Positions 17,987-24,869 of a stretch of 64,000 nucleotides of DNA are shown piece by piece. A program made the position numbers and the translations under genes. This DNA comes from an uncultured Flavobacteriales bacterium. GTDB taxonomy: Bacteria > Bacteroidota > Bacteroidia > Flavobacteriales_D > Sanyastnellaceae. Below the pieces are notes generated by a model, which did no database searches, was not told where the DNA came from, and saw only the letters and a program-made list of their open reading frames with translations. Position 1 is the first letter of the stretch. Each line of letters begins with the position of its first letter. The stretch covers positions 1-64,000 of the forward strand of contig CAJQIB010000026.1 in the NCBI GenBank assembly GCA_905478325.1, in the 5' to 3' direction.

Positions 17987-20800
17987 TCAGTCTCTAAAAA
18001 TGGAAAGGGTCCCAGCGCACCACTCGGAAAGTCCCGGGGTTTCAAGACAGGGGTAATTCTGAATCTCCAACGTGTAGTAATACACCCCGTCTGGAACTTC
18101 GTTGCCATCTTGCTTTCGCCCTGAAAAGCCCGTGGTTTCAGGAGTCATGGTGTAAATGAGTTGTCCCCAACGGTTGTAGATATCGATGGTGTAGATTAGG
18201 CAGGAAGCGACCGCGGCAGGAAGCTCAAAGCGCTCATTCTGGTCGTCGCCATTGGGTGTGATCACATTCGGCACGAAAAACCCGGTGAGATCAAGGGCGT
18301 TTTGAAGCACAACCGATTCGTTGGTGCTGAAGCTGCAGCCGTAAATATCCGTTACGGTCAAGCCTAAATCAAACGTTCCGGTTTGATCAAAGTAAAAGAC
18401 AGGTTCCGCAAAAATGGCGATGGCCTCATTGTCCAAGAACCAGACATATTCAAGGACTGTATCGGGGACTAGCGTTGTGCTTTGAAGTTGCAACTCATTG
18501 CAAATCATTTGAAAATCAAATGTGGGTTCTAGTGGAGTTGCCAAAACATATGGCTGCACCTCCGTAAACGTGCAACCGTTGGCATCGGTGTAGCTGTAAC
18601 TCACCACATATTCACCAGGTTCAGCGCCTTCGTGGACGAGTTCACTTCCGTTCAATAAATCACCTGACAGCGTACCTCCGTTTGGAGCTGGATTCAAGGG
18701 GATGTTTCCGTCATAGAGGCAGTAACTATCGGTGGCTCCAAGGTCCACTGTTGGCAGTGGCTGAACAACCAGTTGCACCGTGACGATGCTGTCGCAACCG
18801 GCGGTGGTTTGAAGCTGAGAAACATAGTCTCCTTCTGTTCCGATATCCACTCCGTCGGGCATGCTAAACACGTCTCCGTCACAGATTGTCGCAGGATAAG
18901 CCAGGTTATAGGCCTGATTCAATTGCAAGTCAATCGTAACGCTACTATCGCATCCCAAGACCGTTTGCAGTTCAAAATCAAATGAACCTGATGAGGTCGG
19001 TAGGCTTCCGTCAGGAAATAAATACGACCCATCATCGCAAGTAGTGATCGCCACATCGAGATCGTAGCTTGGTGCGATACTCACTGCAGCAGTGATGGTG
19101 CTATCACATCCATTTTGAGCTGTCAGGAACACCGTGTAAATCCCTTCTTCAGAGACAATGGTGCCGTCCGCAAGCTCCACCGGCTCACCTTCACATAGTC
19201 CTAGCGCAATTTGAACCGTAGCAGGTTGTAGAATGCTTACCACGGTGGTAATCGAACTATCGCATTGAGCATTGGCAGTTTCCATGACAACCGGGTAGGT
19301 CCCTGGTGAATCGACTTCAACGCCGTCAGGTAGAATGAATGTTTCCCCTGCACATAAAGCGACGGGCATTTGAAAGTCGTAGGTGGATTGCTCCAAGAGA
19401 TTGAGCGTCACAATGCTGTCGCAGCCCGCTAGGCTAACGTATTGGGCGACATAAGTTCCTTCCTCGTTGACCTCGCTGCCGTCGGGCATTTGGTAGGTTC
19501 CGTTTTCGCAGAAAAACTCGGTTGATTCTGCATTGATCTGGTAAGCGATTGTAATGCTGGTATCTGAGCTGCAGCCTGAAGTCGTTCCTGTTACCGTGTA
19601 TGTGGTCGTTTCAGTTGGGGTGGCGGTGTTCACAGGGCCGTATCCATTGCTCAGAGATTCAATCGGAGACCACGAGAATTGGTCTGCACCGGATACATTT
19701 AAACTCACTGGATCATCGTTGCAAGAAATGGAGTCTGAGGCCGTCAGCGTCATGACGGGGTAGGGTACCACCGTAACTTGAATGTCAATGGTATCTGTGC
19801 ACTCTTCCGTTGAACCAATGACACTGTACACAGTCGTCGTGTCAGGAGTAGCCCACACTTCAGGTCCGCTGAGCGTGTCGATACCGTAACCTGGACTCCA
19901 CGAATAAACATCCGCGCCTTCCATGGTCAAGAACATCGAGTCGCCTTGGCAATACAAGGGGTCAGCAGGTGTGACTTGAAGAGCCAAGCCGCCGACGGGG
20001 GTGATGCTAATCGAACCTGCACTGCTGACATTTCCTGCAACGCAGGTAAAGCCAACCGGGGTCAAGCTTGATCCGCCGCCGCCGCCGCCTCCTCCAAGGG
20101 TCCCTGATGCGAAGCAATCACTCCCGCCTCCACCTCCGCCATACAGACCGCCGCCTCCGCCTCCGCCGGGACCTACGTTGTAACAGGGGTCAATCGCGCC
20201 GATGCCGCCTTGAGCAATCGATCCGTTGCCTCCTTGGTTGCCAGAGGTGATCCAAGGGGGCCCACCATTTCCGCCAGAATTGGTTGTTCCGCCGTTTCCT
20301 CCGTCACCAAATGGACTCTCGCCGATGGAGCCGGAGACGCATCCGCCTCCGCCGCCGAAAGCATCGGTGTTTCCTCCTCCCATTCCGCCTCCGCCTGCAG
20401 CGACGGCTACCCGGTCAGCTAAATCAAAAGGAGCGAATCGGATGTCCGATCCTCCACCACCTCCGCACCCTCCATTGGCATTGTTGTTGGCGTTCGCACC
20501 TTCACCGCCGCCGTTGTAGCCGCCATCGGGACATCCGCCTGAATTGCCCACTCGAATCTCGATGACTTGCCCTTCCACGACATCCAGTATACCGGAGACA
20601 GTAGCTCCGCCTCCTCCGTTGGGCCCTCCACCTTCACCCCCTTCTAACACCACGTTCAATTGGTAGACACAAGAAGGCACGATGTACGTCTCAACTTCAC
20701 CTGTGTAAGAGAAGGTGGTCGTGATTTGGCCAAAGGCATTTTGGCTGAAGAAGCATGCTGCCAAAACAAACGCAAGGACTAGAGGGCGCAACGGCGTCAT
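17987..20800 (-). CDS. Glycine-rich T9SS type B adhesin
   Basis: The start at 20800 gives a signal peptide (MTPLRPLVLAFVLAACFFSQNAFGQ) and 937 residues. Residues ~25-280 form a Gly-rich domain with many GGGGGG runs, of the PF12810-like kind (VYQLNVVLEGGEGGGPNGGGG...GGGGGSDIRFAP). Two Ig-like segments follow. Five ~42-residue repeats of the form C.G..F.LPDG.....G.Y......GCDS.VT come next. The C-terminus is a CHU_C gliding-motility domain (FVPNVITPNGDDQNERFEL...IYNRWGQLIY...NEVPDGVYYYTLEI...GTLSIFRD), which directs T9SS export. The role is probably surface adhesion or motility. An inverted repeat at 20837-20868 lies in its leader. Confidence 0.88.
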   Translation of the reverse strand: MTPLRPLVLAFVLAACFFSQNAFGQITTTFSYTGEVETYIVPSCVYQLNVVLEGGEGGGPNGGGGATVSGILDVVEGQVIEIRVGNSGGCPDGGYNGGGEGANANNNANGGCGGGGGSDIRFAPFDLADRVAVAAGGGGMGGGNTDAFGGGGGCVSGSIGESPFGDGGNGGTTNSGGNGGPPWITSGNQGGNGSIAQGGIGAIDPCYNVGPGGGGGGGLYGGGGGGSDCFASGTLGGGGGGGGSSLTPVGFTCVAGNVSSAGSISITPVGGLALQVTPADPLYCQGDSMFLTMEGADVYSWSPGYGIDTLSGPEVWATPDTTTVYSVIGSTEECTDTIDIQVTVVPYPVMTLTASDSISCNDDPVSLNVSGADQFSWSPIESLSNGYGPVNTATPTETTTYTVTGTTSGCSSDTSITIAYQINAESTEFFCENGTYQMPDGSEVNEEGTYVAQYVSLAGCDSIVTLNLLEQSTYDFQMPVALCAGETFILPDGVEVDSPGTYPVVMETANAQCDSSITTVVSILQPATVQIALGLCEGEPVELADGTIVSEEGIYTVFLTAQNGCDSTITAAVSIAPSYDLDVAITTCDDGSYLFPDGSLPTSSGSFDFELQTVLGCDSSVTIDLQLNQAYNLAYPATICDGDVFSMPDGVDIGTEGDYVSQLQTTAGCDSIVTVQLVVQPLPTVDLGATDSYCLYDGNIPLNPAPNGGTLSGDLLNGSELVHEGAEPGEYVVSYSYTDANGCTFTEVQPYVLATPLEPTFDFQMICNELQLQSTTLVPDTVLEYVWFLDNEAIAIFAEPVFYFDQTGTFDLGLTVTDIYGCSFSTNESVVLQNALDLTGFFVPNVITPNGDDQNERFELPAAVASCLIYTIDIYNRWGQLIYTMTPETTGFSGRKQDGNEVPDGVYYYTLEIQNYPCLETPGLSEWCAGTLSIFRD
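18760..19520 (-). repeat. Five ~42-residue tandem repeats inside the glycine-rich adhesin
   Basis: Five consecutive units share the pattern C..G....PDG.....G.Y......GCDSxVT. They begin FCENGTYQMPDG, LCAGETFILPDG, LCEGEPVELADG, TCDDGSYLFPDG and ICDGDVFSMPDG. The copies differ from one another, so this is an old protein-level repeat and not a recent DNA duplication. Boundaries are approximate. Confidence 0.8.
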
Positions 20801-20836
20801 GTTGAAATGATTTATGGCAAGATAAGATGTTCTAAA

Positions 20837-20868
20837 TGAACAATTCAACGTGCTTTGCTGATTGTTCA
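20837..20868. promoter_or_regulatory. Perfect 8+8 inverted repeat upstream of the glycine-rich adhesin
   Basis: TGAACAAT and ATTGTTCA are separated by 16 bases, 37 bases upstream of the adhesin's ATG. It may be an operator or a leader hairpin. A second AT-rich hairpin (TTTTTC, GCAA, GAAAAA) sits at about 20879-20894, between it and the end of the ammonium-transporter gene. Confidence 0.4.
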
Positions 20869-20913
20869 AGAACGTTCTTTTTTCGCAAGAAAAAGTGCGA
20901 TTGAAAGTACTTT

Positions 20914-22206
20914 TTAGGACAGTTTTTCTCCGTGTTGCGAATGGTCCAAGCCACGTTGCTCTTGATCGCTTCGAACGCGTAAGGGGATGAGTTGATTGAC
21001 CAATGCGTAAAGGCCGTAGCTGGCGAAAAAGGTGAAGACTGCCACGATGAGAAGGGCGCCAATGTGGTGAAGGAAAACTTCCGTGGTGCCGTGAATGAGT
21101 CCCACTTCGTTGGCGAGCAAGCCCGTCATGATCATACCGACCATTCCGCCCACGCCATGGCTGGGAAAGACATCGAGGGTGTCGTCAATGGACCATTTTC
21201 GCTGCCACTGGATTGCCCAGTTGCTTATGAGTGCTGCGGAGAACCCAATGAAGATGCTCTGGCCCATGGTGACGAATCCGGCGGCAGGAGTGATGGCTAC
21301 AAGACCAACAATGGCTCCAATGCAGGCGCCTAGGGCGGACATCTTGCGGTTTCTGAATCGTTCGTAAAACACCCAGGTGATCATAGCGGTTGCTGAGGCT
21401 AGATTGGTATTGGCAAAGGCGATAACGGCATCGGTGTTTGCCTGAAAAGCCGATCCGGCATTGAATCCAAACCAGCCAAACCACAAAAGTCCGGTTCCTA
21501 AAATGACAAATGGAATGTTGGCGGGTTCGTTGTTTTGTTCTTCACGTTTCCCAAGAAAAAGAGCACCCGCAAGTGCGGCCATGCCAGCGGACATGTGCAC
21601 GACAGTTCCTCCAGCAAAGTCCAAAACGCCCCAATTGCGCAACAGCCCATCGGGATGCCAAGTCATGTGCGCGAGAGGCGGGTAAATGACCAATGAAAAG
21701 AATACCATGAACAGGATGTAGCTTCGAAATCGAATGCGGCCAGCGAAACTTCCTGTGATGAGCGCGGGCGTAATCACCGCGAACTTCAGTTGGAACAAGG
21801 CAAATAGCAGGAAGGGAATTGTGCCCGCAAAATCGCTGTTCGGGGAAAGCCCCACGCCGTTGAAGGCGAAATACGTTCCGGGATGGCCGATGATCCCGCC
21901 AACGGATTCGCCGAAGCACAGACTGAATCCAACGAAGACCCACAAGACACTGATGACGCCCAAGGCGACAAAGCTCTGTAACATGGTGGAGATCACATTC
22001 TTCTTGTTGACCATGCCGCCATAAAAGAAAGCGAGCCCCGGAGTCATCAGGAGGACGAATGCACTGGCTACGATCATCCAGGCGGTGTCGCCGGTATCGA
22101 TGTCGTCGAGAGACTGGGGGTCGGTGCCGGAAGAATAGGGTGAACCAAAAAAGAGCGTCGCGAGCACCAAAAGGGTCAGCGACAGAAAATTCATTTTTCT
22201 ACTCAT
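20914..22206 (-). CDS. amt: Ammonium transporter
   Basis: Amt channels conduct ammonium/ammonia across the cytoplasmic membrane as trimers. The 430-residue protein (ATG at 22206) has an N-terminal cleavable-type hydrophobic segment followed by about eleven helices. Characteristic motifs are DTAWMIVASAFVLLMTPGLAFFYGGMV, the FAGGTVVHMSAGMAALAGALFLG pore-helix region, LLWFGWFGFNAGSA and DVFPSHGVGGMVGMIMTG, which includes one of the pore histidines. The longer reading to 22329 lacks homology at its N-terminus. No glnK/PII regulator gene is adjacent, although these usually travel together. It has its own well-formed promoter. Confidence 0.93.
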   Translation of the reverse strand: MSRKMNFLSLTLLVLATLFFGSPYSSGTDPQSLDDIDTGDTAWMIVASAFVLLMTPGLAFFYGGMVNKKNVISTMLQSFVALGVISVLWVFVGFSLCFGESVGGIIGHPGTYFAFNGVGLSPNSDFAGTIPFLLFALFQLKFAVITPALITGSFAGRIRFRSYILFMVFFSLVIYPPLAHMTWHPDGLLRNWGVLDFAGGTVVHMSAGMAALAGALFLGKREEQNNEPANIPFVILGTGLLWFGWFGFNAGSAFQANTDAVIAFANTNLASATAMITWVFYERFRNRKMSALGACIGAIVGLVAITPAAGFVTMGQSIFIGFSAALISNWAIQWQRKWSIDDTLDVFPSHGVGGMVGMIMTGLLANEVGLIHGTTEVFLHHIGALLIVAVFTFFASYGLYALVNQLIPLRVRSDQEQRGLDHSQHGEKLS

Positions 22207-22253
22207 GAGAAAACAACCAAGAAATAAAGGGGGTGCGGGTAATTGCCGTGTGT

Positions 22254-22284
22254 CAAAAGTAATCTTGCAATTGAAGCCAAGCAA
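22254..22284 (-). promoter_or_regulatory. Bacteroidota-type promoter for amt
   Basis: Read on the minus strand, TACTTTTG at 22261-22254 matches TAnnTTTG exactly, and TTGC at 22284-22281 lies 19 bases upstream at the -33 position. This predicts a leader of roughly 40 bases before the ATG at 22206. Confidence 0.6.
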
Positions 22285-22312
22285 GCGGAGGCGGTACATG
22301 CTATTCGCCGGG

Positions 22313-22330
22313 ATTGAACATCGGTTCAAT
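22313..22330. promoter_or_regulatory. Perfect 7+7 palindrome in the divergent amt / CIA30 gap
   Basis: ATTGAAC and GTTCAAT flank an ATCG centre, 17 bases before the CIA30-family ATG and upstream of the amt promoter. It is a plausible operator for either gene. Confidence 0.4.
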
Positions 22331-22347
22331 TTCGGTGTTGAAACGAC

Positions 22348-22872
22348 ATGAATCGATTAAACCTCCCTTGGCTCATGGTCTGTATGTTTTCGTTTGGCTC
22401 CCAAGAGGGCGGGTTGGAAGAGTGGAGTACCGTCGATGACCGGGTCATGGGAGGCGTGTCCCTGTCCAGGGTGGTAGCTGCGGATTCATGCATGCGCTGG
22501 GAGGGCATGATGTCATTGGAAAGCAACGGTGGATTTGTGAGTGTGCGTAGCCCTTGGGAGCGAGGACAACTTCGTCAGGCAAAAAAGGTGACCATGCGGG
22601 TGCGGGGATCACAAGGGACGTTTGCTTTGAGATTGGCGACCAGTGGAGTCTATTATGAGCCCATTCATCAGGTGGGATTTGATGTGGATGAGGTCGAATG
22701 GAAGACATTGACGTGGTCTCTTGATGAATTCGAGACAACGGTGATGGGAAGATCAACCGGTTCGAAGTTTGATGCGGGCGATGCGGGGGATGTTGGTCGA
22801 ATCGGCTTGATGAAGAATGACGGTCAACCCGGTGCGTTTTGGCTTGAGGTGGATTTCATTCGCTTTGAATAA
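22348..22872 (+). CDS. CIA30-family protein
   Basis: The 174-residue protein matches the CIA30 (complex I intermediate-associated protein 30) domain pattern. It has WSTVDDRVMGGVSLSR near the start, SLESNGGFVSVRSPW, a central VRGSQGTFALRLAT, and IGLMKNDGQPGAFWLEVDFIRFE at the end. The fold is a galactose-binding-like beta sandwich. In bacteria these proteins are often stand-alone and uncharacterised. A short hydrophobic N-terminus (LPWLMVCMFSFGSQ) hints at export but is weak. It is divergent from amt and ends at a terminator shared with the minus-strand gene at 22925. Confidence 0.85.
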   Translation: MNRLNLPWLMVCMFSFGSQEGGLEEWSTVDDRVMGGVSLSRVVAADSCMRWEGMMSLESNGGFVSVRSPWERGQLRQAKKVTMRVRGSQGTFALRLATSGVYYEPIHQVGFDVDEVEWKTLTWSLDEFETTVMGRSTGSKFDAGDAGDVGRIGLMKNDGQPGAFWLEVDFIRFE

Positions 22873-22904
22873 AAAAAAACGCGCACCGTTTAGGATGCGC
22901 GTTT
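22871..22904 (-). terminator. Terminator of the small PKD-like protein gene
   Basis: A perfect 9-base stem (AAACGCGCA with TGCGCGTTT, loop of ten bases) is followed on the minus strand by a run of T residues (the A tract at 22871-22879 on plus). It also ends the convergent CIA30 gene, although plus-strand T residues are few. Confidence 0.8.
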
Positions 22905-22924
22905 CAATCGGAGAATAGAAGGTT

Positions 22925-23404
22925 TCAATCTTCGGCGAAAATTTCAATATTAGCCGCGGGCTTTTGATTCGGTTCCGGCTTGACTGCAACCGTTGCTTCT
23001 TCTGTGGCTTGGTCGCCATAGCTGTCGGTTACAGTGAGTCGAAAAGTGTATTCCCCGGGCTGGGCGGCAAACGATGTGATCTGTCCATCTGTCGCTTCTA
23101 AATCAACGGATGTTCCTTCCATTTGTTCCCATTGGAAAGAAATGGAATCTGCGTCAGCATCTCCCGATGCTCGACCGTTCATGAATATTTGCAAGTCGTT
23201 AGTCTCTGCTTGGCTATCATGAGGAATTGTGAAATGGTATTTGGCAGCTTCTAAAGCTGCCGCTGCGGCTGCTTCAGCAACCGCTTCTGCTTGAACAGCT
23301 GTGGCAGCTTCTGCTGCGGCGCTTCGTTCAAGTTGAGCCATCTTTAAATACCCCAATCCAGCTGCGCTAATCACGAGTGCGACAATGGTGATGATGCGTT
23401 CCAT
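22925..23404 (-). CDS. Membrane-anchored Ala-rich helix plus PKD/REJ-like domain protein
   Basis: The 159-residue protein has one N-terminal membrane helix (residues ~4-21, IITIVALVISAAGLGYLKM). Residues ~28-55 are a strongly Ala/Glu-rich helix (EAATAVQAEAVAEAAAAAAL). The C-terminal half is a PKD/K319-like Ig sandwich (NGRASGDADADSISFQWEQMEG...PGEYTFRLTVTDSYGDQATEEATVAV). The likely topology is a periplasmic or outside-facing Ig domain on a helical stalk. The family is not known to me. It follows the 75-residue membrane protein at 23476 on the same strand, with a perfect hairpin between the two, and ends at a strong terminator. Confidence 0.75.
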   Translation of the reverse strand: MERIITIVALVISAAGLGYLKMAQLERSAAAEAATAVQAEAVAEAAAAAALEAAKYHFTIPHDSQAETNDLQIFMNGRASGDADADSISFQWEQMEGTSVDLEATDGQITSFAAQPGEYTFRLTVTDSYGDQATEEATVAVKPEPNQKPAANIEIFAED

Positions 23405-23419
23405 GGATAGTGAGAATTT

Positions 23420-23445
23420 GGTGGTCCGATCTGAATCGGACCACC
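23420..23445 (-). other. Intercistronic perfect hairpin
   Basis: An exact 11-base stem (GGTGGTCCGAT with ATCGGACCACC) with a four-base loop lies between the stop of the 75-residue protein gene and the start of the PKD-like gene. It lacks a T tract on either strand. It is therefore more likely an mRNA-stabilising or processing element that sets different expression of the two genes than a full terminator. Confidence 0.65.
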
Positions 23446-23475
23446 GTATTCACAATTCAACTGAAATCAGCTGAA

Positions 23476-23703
23476 TTACTTCTTCTGAAGGATATTCCAA
23501 AGGATTAACAACGCCACCAATCCAACAAAGCCTCCATTGCCCAGTTGGGATATGAGAGCAGTGAGATTGTCGACAACCGTCATTCCTGGAAACATTTCTG
23601 CTCCAAACACGACTTCTGTCACTACTGCCAAGGCAGCAAATCCGATTAATAGCTGGGTGAGGCTTGTAAAAAAGCCACCCATGAATTTGAAAACATTGTC
23701 CAT
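23476..23703 (-). CDS. Tiny two-helix membrane protein, function unknown
   Basis: The 75-residue protein (MDNVFKFMGGFFTSLTQLLI...) has two hydrophobic helices, about residues 13-34 and 55-72. The loop between them is AEMFPGMTVVDNLTALISQLGNG, and the C-terminus is short and basic (LQKK). I do not recognise a family. Size and topology resemble pilin-like or holin-like subunits, but no specific motif supports either. It leads a two-gene unit with the PKD-like protein and lies below a 137-base cluster of five hairpins. Confidence 0.7.
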   Translation of the reverse strand: MDNVFKFMGGFFTSLTQLLIGFAALAVVTEVVFGAEMFPGMTVVDNLTALISQLGNGGFVGLVALLILWNILQKK

Positions 23704-23754
23704 GATGTAAAGGGTTTTGGGTTAGGACTGCCACAAACATCCGCCGTTTAAGTA

Positions 23755-23891
23755 AGCGTGTAATGAGTACACGCTTTTGAAATGAACGTCGAAGTGTTAA
23801 TTACTTCGATTTTCTCAAATCATTGATAATGTGATGTTGAGAAAATTAAATGGTCATGAGGTATGTCTAATACCTGAATGTACTTGGTACA
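23755..23891. other. Five tandem hairpins in an intergenic region
   Basis: Five perfect inverted repeats are packed in 137 bases. They are AGCGTGTA/TACACGCT (23755-23775), CGAAGT/ACTTCG (23790-23808), ATTTTCTCAA/TTGAGAAAAT (23809-23846, with an inner ATCA/TGAT), AGGTAT/ATACCT (23859-23875) and TGTAC/GTACA (23879-23891). The second and third abut with no gap. They lie downstream of the DUF4249 gene and upstream of the 75-residue protein, both on minus. They could be a structured leader, a small RNA or stacked terminators. The strand cannot be told from the repeats alone, but flanking transcription is minus. Confidence 0.55.
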
Positions 23892-23901
23892 GACTTCATG
23901 C

Positions 23902-24864
23902 TTACAGCGGCAACGCGATGCTCCGATACACGCCAAAACAACCATAGCCACTGCTCATATTGGTATAGGCTAGCAACGGTTCAGAAAACAATGAAAACCC
24001 AGATGGATTTTGAATGTTTTCGAGTGAAACGTAGTAGGCTGCCATTTCAGGAGTGATAGCAACAACCTGCAATGACTTGGAGAGTGCCTCATATCCTTCG
24101 AGGTTTTCACCATAATACTCGACTTCCAATTCAAGTGTGATGGATTCAAGTCCAATTGAACCAGCGACTTCTTGAACTAAGAGCCCATCAATAAGACTCA
24201 ACCGCTCAGCACGAGGGTCTTGGTCTAATTCCCAGTCTACTCGAATTTCAGCATATTCTTCTATGCTCACTGCGTCGCTGTCAATGGTGGGTTGTAGCAA
24301 GAAAAAGTCTTGTGCGTTATCGCGTGTCGGAAGGGTGAGTTCAACTTCGATGATTTGACGAACGAAGATTTTGTTTTCTTCGGGCCATTCATCCACCTCG
24401 GGCTCGAGCGGAGTGAATACGAATGCAACAGGATAAGCTGCCCCGTTGAGCGTGTCAATTCGGGGAGGGGTGGATTGCAACCCGGTAACCGATTCGAATC
24501 CAGGAGCTTCAACCGTTAGTGTCCATTCGCCCTCCTCAAGGCCCGGGTTTTCAAAGACGTGTCCGACTCCATTCTGCCAATCGTCCGTTCCTCCCCATGT
24601 ATAAGAAGAGCCGTTGGACTGACTCAGGGTGAAGAGCGCTTCTTTTTGCTTTTGACTTCCATCGGCATCCAAGATGCCTGCAGTGCTCTGAGCTCGAGCC
24701 ACAAGGGTGTCGGAATCCCAATTGCACAGCATGGAAACGGCGAGTCGCGGTTCATGCTCGGGAAATTCAATCTCCTGCACGACGCCTTCGGATAAACGCT
24801 CGCACCCTGTGCTTAGGATGATCAATCCATAAAGGCCAACCCAAAGTGAAATGTTATTTTTCAT
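23902..24864 (-). CDS. DUF4249 lipoprotein, partner of the TonB receptor
   Basis: The ATG at 24864 gives a lipoprotein signal (MKNNISLWVGLYGLIILSTGC) and 320 residues. The sequence shows the DUF4249 layout: an N-terminal Ig-like part (PRLAVSMLCNWDSDTLVARAQSTAGILDADG), GEWTLTVEAPGFESVTGLQSTP, and a C-terminal region ending NPSGFSLFSEPLLAYTNMSSGYGCFGVY. DUF4249 proteins sit on the outer surface and are encoded directly after TonB-dependent receptors in Bacteroidota, probably helping to capture the substrate. Here it starts five bases after the receptor's stop. Confidence 0.85.
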   Translation of the reverse strand: MKNNISLWVGLYGLIILSTGCERLSEGVVQEIEFPEHEPRLAVSMLCNWDSDTLVARAQSTAGILDADGSQKQKEALFTLSQSNGSSYTWGGTDDWQNGVGHVFENPGLEEGEWTLTVEAPGFESVTGLQSTPPRIDTLNGAAYPVAFVFTPLEPEVDEWPEENKIFVRQIIEVELTLPTRDNAQDFFLLQPTIDSDAVSIEEYAEIRVDWELDQDPRAERLSLIDGLLVQEVAGSIGLESITLELEVEYYGENLEGYEALSKSLQVVAITPEMAAYYVSLENIQNPSGFSLFSEPLLAYTNMSSGYGCFGVYRSIALPL

Positions 24865-24869
24865 GTTGA

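Noticed and set aside
20870-20913. AT-rich hairpin as amt terminator
   Set aside because: TTTTTC/GAAAAA stem has little stability and no following T tract on the minus strand.
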